Assembly (NCBI GenBank): GCA_902553145.1
Contig: CACDKD010000004.1
Coordinates: forward strand, 36,450 to 100,449
From: an uncultured Gammaproteobacteria bacterium
GTDB taxonomy: Bacteria > Pseudomonadota > Gammaproteobacteria > Steroidobacterales > UBA11654
Direction: 5' to 3'
Length of the DNA stretch: 64,000 nucleotides
Below the pieces are notes generated by a model that ran no database searches, was not told where the DNA came from, and worked only from the letters and a program-made list of their open reading frames with translations. Positions 44,855-53,858 of this stretch are shown here, in pieces. A program made the position numbers and the translations under genes. How positions within the stretch are numbered: the stretch's first letter is position 1; each line of letters opens with the position of its first letter.

Positions 44855-46007
44855 TCTCCAGAACCAATGAACCGGAGAAGGTCCCGTCTGTGTTCTCTAT
44901 ATTATTCTCTATGACCTTTGTATTTGATTGCTCAATCAAAGTATCAATGATGGAATACTTCATGCTGGATATTCGATCAAACTCCAATATGACTTTAGAA
45001 TTTCTAAAATCAATGTTCGATGAAGCAATTTCATCAATGGGTATTGCTCTTAAGTAGCCCAATATATTGAGATCCAAAGGCTTTGCTTCATTGCTGTCGA
45101 TTGCAAGAAGCAGCTGATCCATTTGCGCCTTAGAATTTACGATGCGCCTGAAATTTGGATTCAACTCTTTGAATATTGAAAGAGTATTTTCTTCGTAAGA
45201 CTTTTTATAATTTTGCATCAATGCGATATTGAGTATAGGAGCTAACAATAAACATGAAATTATAGCCAATGAAAGAATTAGGTCTCTGCGATCAAGGTTC
45301 ATCTTTCTCAGCATTCCTTTAAGGGTAATTTTTGACCTAAACATAGAAGGCAGATCATTCTTTTCACAGTGACTTAAAAAATCCTGATGCAATGATTCGA
45401 TAGAGATTATTTTAGAATCAGACTGTTTGAATTCAACCTCATCTGTTTTTTCTAAGATCATAAAAGTGGGTTGAAAGCTCTCCCTCTCTTTTTTAACTAA
45501 ATCGATATAATCATGAAAATTTTCCCTGAATGCACAAAATCCCAGTCCATCAGAAAATGAGAATGAATATCTACCCTTTATGAGCAAACAAGTGTCTTCA
45601 TCAAGTCTTTGATGTAAAAAATGCTCAGGATAAATATAAACATCACAGCCGAATTCATTGAAAAGCTCATTCAATGGATCAATGATTGTTTTATCGACAA
45701 GGAGTGCAAGGTTTTTCTCATTTGAAAACATCAAACGATTTTTTGAGACATCCTTAATCAGGTCATCTTCATGTTCGCTAAAGAACCTAGCTTGAAATTG
45801 ATCTTCTGACTCACTGATTTCTTTTTTTGAAAAAACACAGCGAATCATATTTGATGGGAGAAATGCAATCACCTTTGAATTTGGATCGATATATGACTGA
45901 ATCTCTGCCATGCCAACGCTGGCATGATGGTTCGAATCTAAATCATGATATGAATAGATTTCTGCTTGTTTGCAATCGTTATCAATATGTATAAAGTAAT
46001 TCTTCAT
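44841..46007 (-). CDS. gspL: Type II secretion system protein GspL
   Basis: 388 aa. N-terminal actin-like cytoplasmic domain (about 1-245) with VIAFLPSNMIRC, one membrane helix (LSLAIISCLLLAPILNIALM) and a periplasmic ferredoxin-like domain. Links the ATPase GspE to the membrane platform. Between gspK (10-nt gap) and gspM. Confidence 0.85.
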   Translation of the reverse strand: MKNYFIHIDNDCKQAEIYSYHDLDSNHHASVGMAEIQSYIDPNSKVIAFLPSNMIRCVFSKKEISESEDQFQARFFSEHEDDLIKDVSKNRLMFSNEKNLALLVDKTIIDPLNELFNEFGCDVYIYPEHFLHQRLDEDTCLLIKGRYSFSFSDGLGFCAFRENFHDYIDLVKKERESFQPTFMILEKTDEVEFKQSDSKIISIESLHQDFLSHCEKNDLPSMFRSKITLKGMLRKMNLDRRDLILSLAIISCLLLAPILNIALMQNYKKSYEENTLSIFKELNPNFRRIVNSKAQMDQLLLAIDSNEAKPLDLNILGYLRAIPIDEIASSNIDFRNSKVILEFDRISSMKYSIIDTLIEQSNTKVIENNIENTDGTFSGSLVLEIESD

Positions 46008-46017
46008 CGCGTCATTT

Positions 46018-46983
46018 CTAATTATAAAATCTTGATATTACAATCGCTTGATTATTTTTCAGTTCAATGACTGAATTTGACCTGATTTCGTATTCTTGAT
46101 TAGCAATGGATGAAGATAAACCAATTAAATTACTACTGAGGCCAATGGGGAGATGAGACTCATTAAAGCTAATATTTGGAAAAGTAGAATAGAGTTGTTG
46201 TGCAGTAGTAAAGCCATCTAATGGTATTTGCTCAATCATTGCACCCGCATCACTTACTGATAATCCTGGGATTAGTGCAGCCAATAAAACATCATGCTTG
46301 GTTTCCAACATATTAAAATTAACTCTTGTATCCTCAGAAACAGGAAAAGCACATAAATGTTTTTGGACATCCAACCAGTTTAAAAATCTTGATGCTGGTA
46401 GGCTTCTCAACTCTGAAAGATCATAGAATAAACGTTCAGAGGGATATTGTTTAATCTCACTCATTGGACCCGTATAGTAGTAATCCTCTAGCCCATAATT
46501 TCTTGGTTGAGAATCTTTATCAATCCAGTCTATCATTTGATCGATCAGCTCATTGATTTCACTTTCATCGTATTTCAGCAGTTCTAATAATTTCTTCAGC
46601 CCTTTGATGCTTCTGTCGTTTGGCATGTATTCCTGATTTGTGAAATCTACGACGCTATTGATGTTATAACAAGTTGATGCGTCTGCGATATCGGCAACGA
46701 TGTATCCTGACTCTGATTCAAGCCTGATTAGATTTGCAAATATTGGCATTGATTTTGATGTGTAACTTCTGACAGGTCTGAATTGCTTTTTTAGTTCTTC
46801 TTTTGCCAGTGTTTCAACATTATTGATGTATTGAATTGCATTACTTTGGAAATCAACATAGGACTCTCTTTTTATTGATATCAAATAAGTTTTGCTCATT
46901 GATGCGCCGATTGCAGACAAGATCAACACGATGAACAGAACAGAGATAAGAACGATGCCTTTATTGTTGGTATACATGATCAT
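46018..46983 (-). CDS. gspK: Type II secretion minor pseudopilin GspK
   Basis: About 321 aa. Prepilin-like N-terminus NNKGIVLISVLFIVLILSAIG; the usual Glu at mature +5 is absent, as is normal for GspK at the pseudopilus tip. The helical insertion domain includes LIDQMIDWIDKDSQPRNYGLED. Start chosen at the ATG at 46983; ATG 46977 is as likely. Overlaps gspJ. Confidence 0.88.
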   Translation of the reverse strand: MIMYTNNKGIVLISVLFIVLILSAIGASMSKTYLISIKRESYVDFQSNAIQYINNVETLAKEELKKQFRPVRSYTSKSMPIFANLIRLESESGYIVADIADASTCYNINSVVDFTNQEYMPNDRSIKGLKKLLELLKYDESEINELIDQMIDWIDKDSQPRNYGLEDYYYTGPMSEIKQYPSERLFYDLSELRSLPASRFLNWLDVQKHLCAFPVSEDTRVNFNMLETKHDVLLAALIPGLSVSDAGAMIEQIPLDGFTTAQQLYSTFPNISFNESHLPIGLSSNLIGLSSSIANQEYEIRSNSVIELKNNQAIVISRFYN

Positions 46984-47575
46984 TTTTGGGTGAAATAATC
47001 CATTCAATGGATTTATTGTTTTGAATTAATTCTATCTGGATCAACTTAGGAATAGCCCTTTGAGTAATCTCATCTAGTGGCCATGAATTAAACCATTTAC
47101 TTCCATCTGAAAATGAAAGTTTTACATCTTCGATATTTTCGAATAGTACAGATTCTGAGTAATCATTATTTGAGTATGGGTTGCCTGCATAATATTGCCT
47201 CCTTAGAAAAGAGCCGCCATCAAAAATATACTCGACCCTACGAACTCGAGATGTTTCATCAGATTTTCTTCTTATCAAGATAGTAAATATCATCCGCTTA
47301 GACTCTTCTGGGGACAGGAAGGTCGCCTTCATCGGTTCACCATAAAAGTCTCTCATTGGTACATTGATAGATTGGCGAAAATCTCTCCTAACGAGATTGG
47401 ATGCAAGGTTGATCTGCTTGGTCTTCTCTATTGATTCATTTGTAAATTCTCTAGACGAAAGAGATGACTGTAGGATATTTGTAGAAATAACTGCAATCAC
47501 AGTCATGATCACAATGGCTATCAGTACTTCGATTAGAGTGAAACCATCTTTGAAGTTTTCATTACTTCTTTCCAA
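46961..47575 (-). CDS. gspJ: Type II secretion minor pseudopilin GspJ
   Basis: 204 aa. Prepilin cleavage motif DG|FTLIEVLIAIVIM with Glu5, then a globular domain with LVRRDFRQSINVPMRD. Forms the tip complex with GspI and GspK. Overlaps both neighbours. Confidence 0.9.
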   Translation of the reverse strand: MERSNENFKDGFTLIEVLIAIVIMTVIAVISTNILQSSLSSREFTNESIEKTKQINLASNLVRRDFRQSINVPMRDFYGEPMKATFLSPEESKRMIFTILIRRKSDETSRVRRVEYIFDGGSFLRRQYYAGNPYSNNDYSESVLFENIEDVKLSFSDGSKWFNSWPLDEITQRAIPKLIQIELIQNNKSIEWIISPKNDHVYQQ

Positions 47576-47924
47576 TATAGCCCTCTCTTACAAAAACCGT
47601 TTCGTTGTTCTCAATGAGCTTTACCGTCAAAACAAAATGTGTGGTGTCTCTTGACATGCTTGTTGTTTTCTCCTCCCATATCCACTCTTTGCCATACATC
47701 CTGATATTCCCAGTTCGAGAACCCATTAATAAAGGCGGTTCAATAGTGTCCATCAATGCAATCCGATTGTTTGCTATCTCTCTCGCGATTACCTTATCCT
47801 GAAAAGAGGTGGTTGATACTTGAGTATCAAGAATGAACTGAAAAAGAATGATCACCGTGGTGCTAAGTATCAAGAGTGCTGCTGCAACTTCCAATAGGCT
47901 GAATCCATTTTCGTACTTATTCAT
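47562..47924 (-). CDS. gspI: Type II secretion minor pseudopilin GspI
   Basis: 120 aa from the ATG at 47924, which puts the cleavage motif NG|FSLLEVAAALLIL close to the N-terminus; a longer reading only translates gspH in another frame. Normal GspI length. Overlaps gspH by 8 nt and gspJ by 14 nt. Confidence 0.9.
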   Translation of the reverse strand: MNKYENGFSLLEVAAALLILSTTVIILFQFILDTQVSTTSFQDKVIAREIANNRIALMDTIEPPLLMGSRTGNIRMYGKEWIWEEKTTSMSRDTTHFVLTVKLIENNETVFVREGYIGKK

Positions 47925-48420
47925 GAACTGAAGAAATTTCTCCGTTTTGTTTGATATCAATTTTTGTGAGAAACTCACTGTTCCTAATCTCAATTTGAGC
48001 ACCAGAGTTTTCGCCTGAGGGATAAAATGCAAGAATGGGAGATGAGGTAACCTCATCATTAAGTTGAAATTCAAGGCCATCTCCAGTTTGAATGATAACT
48101 GTCACATCATCTGAATAGCGTTCACGAAATGAAGTTCTCTGACCAAGGTCTTGTCGCTCATATTTTGTATCATTTTTAATCATATAAAACACATTTTCAT
48201 CAAGCGATGCATGCCAAAGAATAGAATTCCCCATCAGCATACTTTCTTCAGATATAAAGCTCAGATCTTCCTCAAATGATCTGTCACTCTGATCGATGGA
48301 TAGAAAAATATTGCTATTGAGCATCAGATAAGACGATGCGATACCCATGATTAGTATCACAACGATCAATTCAATTAGGGTAAATCCTTTATTTTTCGTC
48401 CCAATTTCCAATATCAGCAT
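47917..48420 (-). CDS. gspH: Type II secretion minor pseudopilin GspH
   Basis: 167 aa from the ATG at 48420 (GGAG just upstream, within the end of gspG). Cleavage motif KG|FTLIELIVVILIMGIAS, then a beta-rich globular domain. The exact start among several ATGs in the gspG overlap is uncertain. Confidence 0.85.
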   Translation of the reverse strand: MLILEIGTKNKGFTLIELIVVILIMGIASSYLMLNSNIFLSIDQSDRSFEEDLSFISEESMLMGNSILWHASLDENVFYMIKNDTKYERQDLGQRTSFRERYSDDVTVIIQTGDGLEFQLNDEVTSSPILAFYPSGENSGAQIEIRNSEFLTKIDIKQNGEISSVHE

Positions 48421-48817
48421 CCTCTCCATCCCCTCCAGGCCGTCCATCGGCACCTAAACTATATACATCAAACTTAGAAAACTGGCCTGGAAAAAGGTAC
48501 AAATAGTCATTTCCCCATGGATCAATTGGGATTGATGAAATATAGCCATCTCTTGGATAGAGATTTTTATTTTTTATTCCTTCTGGTGCTTTTATTAATG
48601 CGTCTATCCCTTGGTCTGTTGTTGGGTAGGAGTAATGCTGAAAACGATAAGTTTCAAGTGCTTTTTCTATTTGAGCAATGTCTGTTCTAGCCTTCTCATA
48701 TTCTGCACGCTGAAGAAATGGGGCAACATTAACTGCAACAATGGTAGTCAAGATACCCAAAATGACTATAACAGCCATTAATTCAATGAGCGTAAAACCT
48801 TTATGTCGTTGTTTCAC
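48389..48817 (-). CDS. gspG: Type II secretion major pseudopilin GspG
   Basis: 142 aa. Cleavage motif KG|FTLIELMAVIVILGILT, then the conserved QIEKALETYRFQHYSYPTT, IDPWGNDY and the calcium-site region SLGADGRPGGDGEDADIGNW. Builds the pseudopilus shaft. Two nt after gspF. Confidence 0.95.
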   Translation of the reverse strand: MKQRHKGFTLIELMAVIVILGILTTIVAVNVAPFLQRAEYEKARTDIAQIEKALETYRFQHYSYPTTDQGIDALIKAPEGIKNKNLYPRDGYISSIPIDPWGNDYLYLFPGQFSKFDVYSLGADGRPGGDGEDADIGNWDEK

Positions 48818-48819
48818 TT

Positions 48820-50016
48820 CTAGCCTATCGATATTGTGTTCATTTGCATTATAGGGATCAAAATAGCCAATACAACCAACAAAATAAATGCTCCCATGAT
48901 GATGATAACCAGTGGCTCTAAGAGAGAGAGGACTATGCTTCTTTTAGTCTCGATTTCAGATTTCATAAATATTGCCACCTTTTCAAACATCACTGATAAA
49001 TTACCTGCCATAAAACCACTTGAGATGAGTTGCAAAAACATATCTGGGAAGATTGAGGAATCTTCTAAAACTCCAATGAAATCCTTTCCTTCTTTCAGAT
49101 CCCTATTGGATTGAATAACAATAGATCTTAGATGAAGATTATTCATTACCAATGAAGATTCTTCCATTGCTTGATCAAGATTTATGCCCGAACTGAGCAG
49201 AAGATGCATTGTGCTTGAGAAGCGTTCAAGTTCAGCCTTTAGCAAAAAATCTCCTATAATCGGTATATAAAGTATCTTCCGATGGGCAGATTTAAGCTTT
49301 TCTTCATCTTTGAGTAGCTTTTTGTAAAGGTAATTGACCAATCCCAATCCTAGAGCACATATCACCAAAATAAGCGGTAGCTGATTCGACAAAGTCATCA
49401 AAATACTCGTTAACAACGGTAATTCAACTCCCGCTCTTAAAAATTGATCCACAACTTGAGGCATGACAAACATCAATAATGCAATGATGACCAAGACGGA
49501 AAAGGCCACCAGAATTAATGGATATGCCAATGCAGAAACAACCTTCTGCTTAACTGATTCAGAATCTTCCAGATAGTCAGCGAGATTTGAAAACATCAAG
49601 TCTAGCTTGCCAGAATTGTCGCCTGCCGAAACCAAGGAAACATAAGTGTTATTGAATATAGAAGGGTATTTTTTTAAAGCATCGCTTAATCTTCGACCTT
49701 GCATGACTTCTTCTCTTATGGAATAAAGTATTTTAGCAAATTTTTCATCCGAACAATGATTGCTCACAATGCTAAAACTCTCATCAAGTGGTATTGAGGA
49801 GTCTAAAAGTGTGGCCAATTGCCTTGTTATAAGAACCAAGGTTTTTGTCTTGACCCGCACTGTGCCCTTAACCTTTCTCATAGTTTCTGAGATTTCTAGA
49901 GGCATTAAATCAAGATTCTTCAACTGTTTCCTAGCTGCTCTTTCAGAATCAGCACTTATTCGGCCACTTTGCTCATTGCCTAAACCGTCGAAGGCTTTAT
50001 AACTATATGCTGGCAT
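48820..50016 (-). CDS. gspF: Type II secretion inner-membrane platform protein GspF
   Basis: 398 aa with two T2SSF domains, three membrane regions and the usual N-terminus PAYSYKAFDGLGNEQSG. Conserved SAGDNSGKLDLM and SSGFMAGNLSVMFEKVA mark the two repeats. Overlaps gspE by 14 nt. Confidence 0.95.
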   Translation of the reverse strand: MPAYSYKAFDGLGNEQSGRISADSERAARKQLKNLDLMPLEISETMRKVKGTVRVKTKTLVLITRQLATLLDSSIPLDESFSIVSNHCSDEKFAKILYSIREEVMQGRRLSDALKKYPSIFNNTYVSLVSAGDNSGKLDLMFSNLADYLEDSESVKQKVVSALAYPLILVAFSVLVIIALLMFVMPQVVDQFLRAGVELPLLTSILMTLSNQLPLILVICALGLGLVNYLYKKLLKDEEKLKSAHRKILYIPIIGDFLLKAELERFSSTMHLLLSSGINLDQAMEESSLVMNNLHLRSIVIQSNRDLKEGKDFIGVLEDSSIFPDMFLQLISSGFMAGNLSVMFEKVAIFMKSEIETKRSIVLSLLEPLVIIIMGAFILLVVLAILIPIMQMNTISIG

Positions 50017-51502
50017 CTTCTTGTTGGTTGTTTATTCTTATCAATTCCTCAGGAGAAGTGAGACCTTGTGTCAATAACTCAGAGCCTATTTGATCAATCG
50101 TTTGTATATCCTTAAATGCTATTTTATGAATGTCTTGCTCTGAAGCTTCATCGTGAATCATATCTTTTAGATCTGTGCTGATTTGTATTGATTCAGCAAT
50201 GGCAATTCTTCCTTTGTATCCAGTCCCATCGCAGTGATTGCAGCCCTTTGCTGAGAATACAGTTTGACCTTTTTTTAACCCCAAAAGCTCAATTGCCCTT
50301 TGTGAAACTTTAGTTTCGGATTTGCATTCATTGCATAGTCTCCTGACTAATCTTTGGGAGATAATTGTTTTTAAACTGGAAGCAAGCAAAAATGACTCTA
50401 TTCCCATGTCCCTTAATCTCGTGATAGCACCTACAGCGCTATTTGTATGAACAGTCGACATGACCAAATGACCTGTTAAACTCGATTGAATCGCTATTCT
50501 TGCTGTTTCTTCGTCTCTAATCTCTCCGAGCATAACCACATCTGGATCTTGCCTTAAAATTGACCTTAGACCCCTTGCAAAGTCATAGCCGGTTTTATTA
50601 TTCACTTGAGTCTGACCAATGCCTTCTAATGTATATTCAATGGGATCCTCTACGGTGAGTATATTCAATGAATTATCATTAATGTATCTCAAACCAGCAT
50701 ACAAGGAAGTTGTCTTGCCAGATCCGGTTGGCCCGGTTACAAGAATCATCCCTTCGGATGAATTCAATGACTTTTTAAAATTCTTCAAAACAACTTGGTT
50801 AAGACCTAAATCATCAATATTAATCTGTGAAGATTCTTTATCCAGTAGCCTTAAGACAACTCTTTCTCCATAGGAAGAAGGCAAAGTGGATACCCTTACA
50901 TCTACATCTTTCTTGCCTAAAGAAAGAGAAACTCTTCCATCTTGAGGCAAGCGCCTTTCTGAAATATCGAGTCTAGAGATGATTTTGATTCTAGAAATTA
51001 TAATTGGAGCTATTCTAGAATCTTGCGTGAGGATCTTTCTGAGAATTCCATCAATCCTAAATCGAACAACAAACTTATCCTGGTATGTCTCAAAATGAAT
51101 GTCAGATGCACGTTCCTTTATGGCTTGACTAATAATCCCATTAATCAGTTTTATAATTGGAGCATCATCTGAGCCGCTCAGTAAGTCTTCAGTCGGTGCG
51201 ATTGTATTTGCAAAACTCGCGAGGTCAAATTCATCACTGAGTTCTTCTGAAAGAACTCCTGAAGCATGATCACTAGAAAAAACTTTTGTTATCAGATCGT
51301 CAAACTCATCAAGCGAGCATTGCTTTATCACAAAGGCCTTCTCTAGAAAGCGAGAAAGCTCATGATAGATATCTAAGTTGATTCCGTTGGGAGTGATCAC
51401 CGTGCATTCGTCGCCATTCTGAAACGCTGCTAACTGCTTTGATCTGACAAAATCATACGGAAGCAAACATTGATTCAATTTACTGAGATCGACATCGCTC
51501 AT
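50003..51502 (-). CDS. gspE: Type II secretion ATPase GspE
   Basis: 499 aa. Walker A GPTGSGKTTSLYAGL, Asp box ITVEDPIEYTLEGIGQTQVN, Walker B VVMLGEIRDEETARIA, His box GHLVMSTVHTN, and the zinc-binding CNEC...CNHC module of GspE. Cytoplasmic hexamer powering the pseudopilus. 19 nt after gspD. Confidence 0.96.
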   Translation of the reverse strand: MSDVDLSKLNQCLLPYDFVRSKQLAAFQNGDECTVITPNGINLDIYHELSRFLEKAFVIKQCSLDEFDDLITKVFSSDHASGVLSEELSDEFDLASFANTIAPTEDLLSGSDDAPIIKLINGIISQAIKERASDIHFETYQDKFVVRFRIDGILRKILTQDSRIAPIIISRIKIISRLDISERRLPQDGRVSLSLGKKDVDVRVSTLPSSYGERVVLRLLDKESSQINIDDLGLNQVVLKNFKKSLNSSEGMILVTGPTGSGKTTSLYAGLRYINDNSLNILTVEDPIEYTLEGIGQTQVNNKTGYDFARGLRSILRQDPDVVMLGEIRDEETARIAIQSSLTGHLVMSTVHTNSAVGAITRLRDMGIESFLLASSLKTIISQRLVRRLCNECKSETKVSQRAIELLGLKKGQTVFSAKGCNHCDGTGYKGRIAIAESIQISTDLKDMIHDEASEQDIHKIAFKDIQTIDQIGSELLTQGLTSPEELIRINNQQEDASI

Positions 51503-51521
51503 TTAGGTTTTCCTCGAATAA

Positions 51522-53378
51522 TCAATCTTGATCTGAACTAAGGTCAATGATCTCTTCTCTTGACTCGTTTAACAGGCCTTCTGCTTTAATAAAGTTATAT
51601 TTTTCTAAGGAGATTTGGTTAACACTCTTTGAATCAGCAAGTATCTTGGGTCTTAAAAATACAGTCAGATTCCTTCTAATCACAGATTTCGAAGAGCTCC
51701 TAAACAAACGCCCTAGAATTGGAATATTACCTAAAACAGGAACTCGATTTATTGTTTCCTGAATGTCATCATCAATCAATCCGCCTAACACAATAATTTG
51801 ATTATTATCGACGAGCACTGTTGTCTCTATCGTTCTCTTGTTTGTAATAACGTCAGAACCACCAGTCAATGCTCCAGCAACACCGGAAACTTCTTGTTTG
51901 ATCTCCAGAATGACTGAATTACCCTCATTGATTTGTGGTGTGATTGATAATTTCACACCAACTTCTTGACGAGCGGTTGTTCTGAAGGGGTTTGCATTGT
52001 TGGCGCCCAAACTTTCTCCAGTGGTAATGGGTATCTCTTGCCCAATCACTAGGCTGGCTGGCTCGTTATCCATTGCAATGATTGATGGAGTGGAAAGTAT
52101 ATTGGAATTCTGATCTTCAGCAATTGCATTGATAATACCAACGAAACTATCTCCGTCTGAATCAAGACTGCCAAATCCAGCGACAAGGCCTTGAGTGTTC
52201 AAAAGTGAATTGGTGGCGATGGCACTCAAGGTCGCATCGTCCCCTCCCTCCAGAGAATTGCCAGTAATAGCTAACAAGTCAGGAGAATTTCCATCCGGAA
52301 AACGGGTGATGCCAATTGGGATCTTAGTGCCATCATCGGAGCCACTGAAAATGGTTTCGATACCGAGGCTCTTCGCTGCATTCTCGGATAATTCTACGAT
52401 AATGGCTTCAACCAAAACTTGGGCTCTTCTGATGTCTATTTTAGCCACAAGATTTCTTATGAGATCTAAATTTGAATCTTCAGAAGACACGATTAAAGAA
52501 TTCGTCTTGCCATGAAAGGTTACAACTGGTTTTTGTGTATCTGACTCTGCAGCAAACCTGGAAGAAACAGTATTTATAATCGAAGCGACTTCGTCGGCTT
52601 TGGCATATTTCAGGTAGATAACTGCCACTGTTCCATCATTCTGAACATCTTCATCCAAAATTCTCAGTGTTGATTCGACATTTCTGCTCACAATCTTATT
52701 GGCAGAAAGTATTACTGAATTGGATTGTGTAAATGGAATAGCTATAAAGTTATTGATTGTTGGGTTGCTCTGCAATTTAAGCTTGTCGAGTATTCTAACG
52801 GCTTCTACAGAGGACAAATTATTCAGCTTAATGATAGAGATCTTAGCTGTATCGTCTCGGTCGAGTTCTTTCAACAGTATCTCAACCCTATCAACATTGC
52901 TTTTGCGATCTACCAGAATAATAGAATTAATGGATGTAATGCTTGAAAGATGTGCTTGTCTGCCTGTAATCGGCTTCAACATCGGGAGCAATTCCCCAGC
53001 AGTTCTGTTCTCAAGGAGAAAAATCTTAGTAACATAATCAGCATTTTGAGTCTGGTCATTAGAATCTCTAGTAGCCTCATTTTCTGGGATGATTCTGACA
53101 ATATTCCCTTCATTGATTGCGCTAAACCCATTAACCTGAATTGTTCTTAGATAAACTTGCCAAACTTGGTCTTGATCGAGCAATGAATCTGAGAATATTG
53201 TTACCTTTCCTTTGACCCTGGGATCTAAAATGATTGTTTTCTTAGCAAATCGTGCAATGTCTTGAGTGACAGCTCTAACTTCAACATTGTCATAATTCAG
53301 CATATAACTTTCCTGAGCGTGCGCACTCAAAGTCCCGGCAAAACAAAGAAATAAAATAATTCTCAATAAGGCAATCAT
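51522..53378 (-). CDS. gspD: Type II secretion outer-membrane secretin GspD
   Basis: 618 aa. Signal peptide IILFLCFAGTLSAHAQ, N0 domain (VEVRAVTQDIARFAKKTII), N1-N3 domains, then the secretin barrel with VGQEIPITTGE, VGVKLSITPQINEGN and IIVLGGLIDDD. No long C-terminal S-domain is seen and no pilotin gene is in the locus. Overlaps gspC by 4 nt. Confidence 0.95.
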   Translation of the reverse strand: MIALLRIILFLCFAGTLSAHAQESYMLNYDNVEVRAVTQDIARFAKKTIILDPRVKGKVTIFSDSLLDQDQVWQVYLRTIQVNGFSAINEGNIVRIIPENEATRDSNDQTQNADYVTKIFLLENRTAGELLPMLKPITGRQAHLSSITSINSIILVDRKSNVDRVEILLKELDRDDTAKISIIKLNNLSSVEAVRILDKLKLQSNPTINNFIAIPFTQSNSVILSANKIVSRNVESTLRILDEDVQNDGTVAVIYLKYAKADEVASIINTVSSRFAAESDTQKPVVTFHGKTNSLIVSSEDSNLDLIRNLVAKIDIRRAQVLVEAIIVELSENAAKSLGIETIFSGSDDGTKIPIGITRFPDGNSPDLLAITGNSLEGGDDATLSAIATNSLLNTQGLVAGFGSLDSDGDSFVGIINAIAEDQNSNILSTPSIIAMDNEPASLVIGQEIPITTGESLGANNANPFRTTARQEVGVKLSITPQINEGNSVILEIKQEVSGVAGALTGGSDVITNKRTIETTVLVDNNQIIVLGGLIDDDIQETINRVPVLGNIPILGRLFRSSSKSVIRRNLTVFLRPKILADSKSVNQISLEKYNFIKAEGLLNESREEIIDLSSDQD

Positions 53379-53767
53379 TGATTGATCTCTGTATTGAGCA
53401 CTATTTTATCTCCCGAATAGAGAAATATGGCTTGGTCTTTTGTGATCGACTCTAAAAGATATCTTCCCTCAAGGTATTCGCCAATCTGAACTACATGTTC
53501 TGTGTTGTTTCTTTTCAATATCAGAGAAGAATTGTTCCCATTCAGGCCTATTCGTGTACCAATTATTTGATAATCAAACGGTTCAGTATTGGAAGCCTCC
53601 GACTGGTTTGTACTAATGGCACTTAAGACTGGTAATTCGATGAAATTATACGTGAGCTTTTCAAGCTTTGGCCTTTGATTAATTGTAAGAAAGAGTTGTG
53701 TAAATAGATATGCAATCAAAACAAGCAATACAATGTATATAAGTCGCTTTATATCAATAATATCCAT
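53375..53767 (-). CDS. gspC: Type II secretion protein GspC, short form
   Basis: 130 aa. N-terminal membrane helix (RLIYIVLLVLIAYLFTQLFL), a short linker, and a homology-region domain (FDYQIIGTRIGLNGNNSSLI...GEYLEGRYLLESI). The C-terminal PDZ or coiled-coil domain that usually helps choose substrates is missing. Connects secretin and inner-membrane platform. First gene of the gspCDEFGHIJKLM operon. Confidence 0.82.
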   Translation of the reverse strand: MDIIDIKRLIYIVLLVLIAYLFTQLFLTINQRPKLEKLTYNFIELPVLSAISTNQSEASNTEPFDYQIIGTRIGLNGNNSSLILKRNNTEHVVQIGEYLEGRYLLESITKDQAIFLYSGDKIVLNTEINQ

Positions 53768-53806
53768 AGCAAAAGAATAAATGGTGAGTCAGTCTCTCAG
53801 GATATT

Positions 53807-53824
53807 ATTACAGCTTTATTACGT
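53807..53824 (-). promoter_or_regulatory. PhoB-box-like element upstream of gspC
   Basis: Minus strand: ACGTAAT (53818-53824), spacer AAAG, CTGTAAT (53807-53813), so two similar 7-mers 11 bp apart, about 40 nt before gspC. The -10 that should follow 10 bp later (GAGACT) is poor, which lowers confidence. Confidence 0.35.
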
Positions 53825-53858
53825 TTTATATATGAACTTTTTTTAATGAGACTATTTC

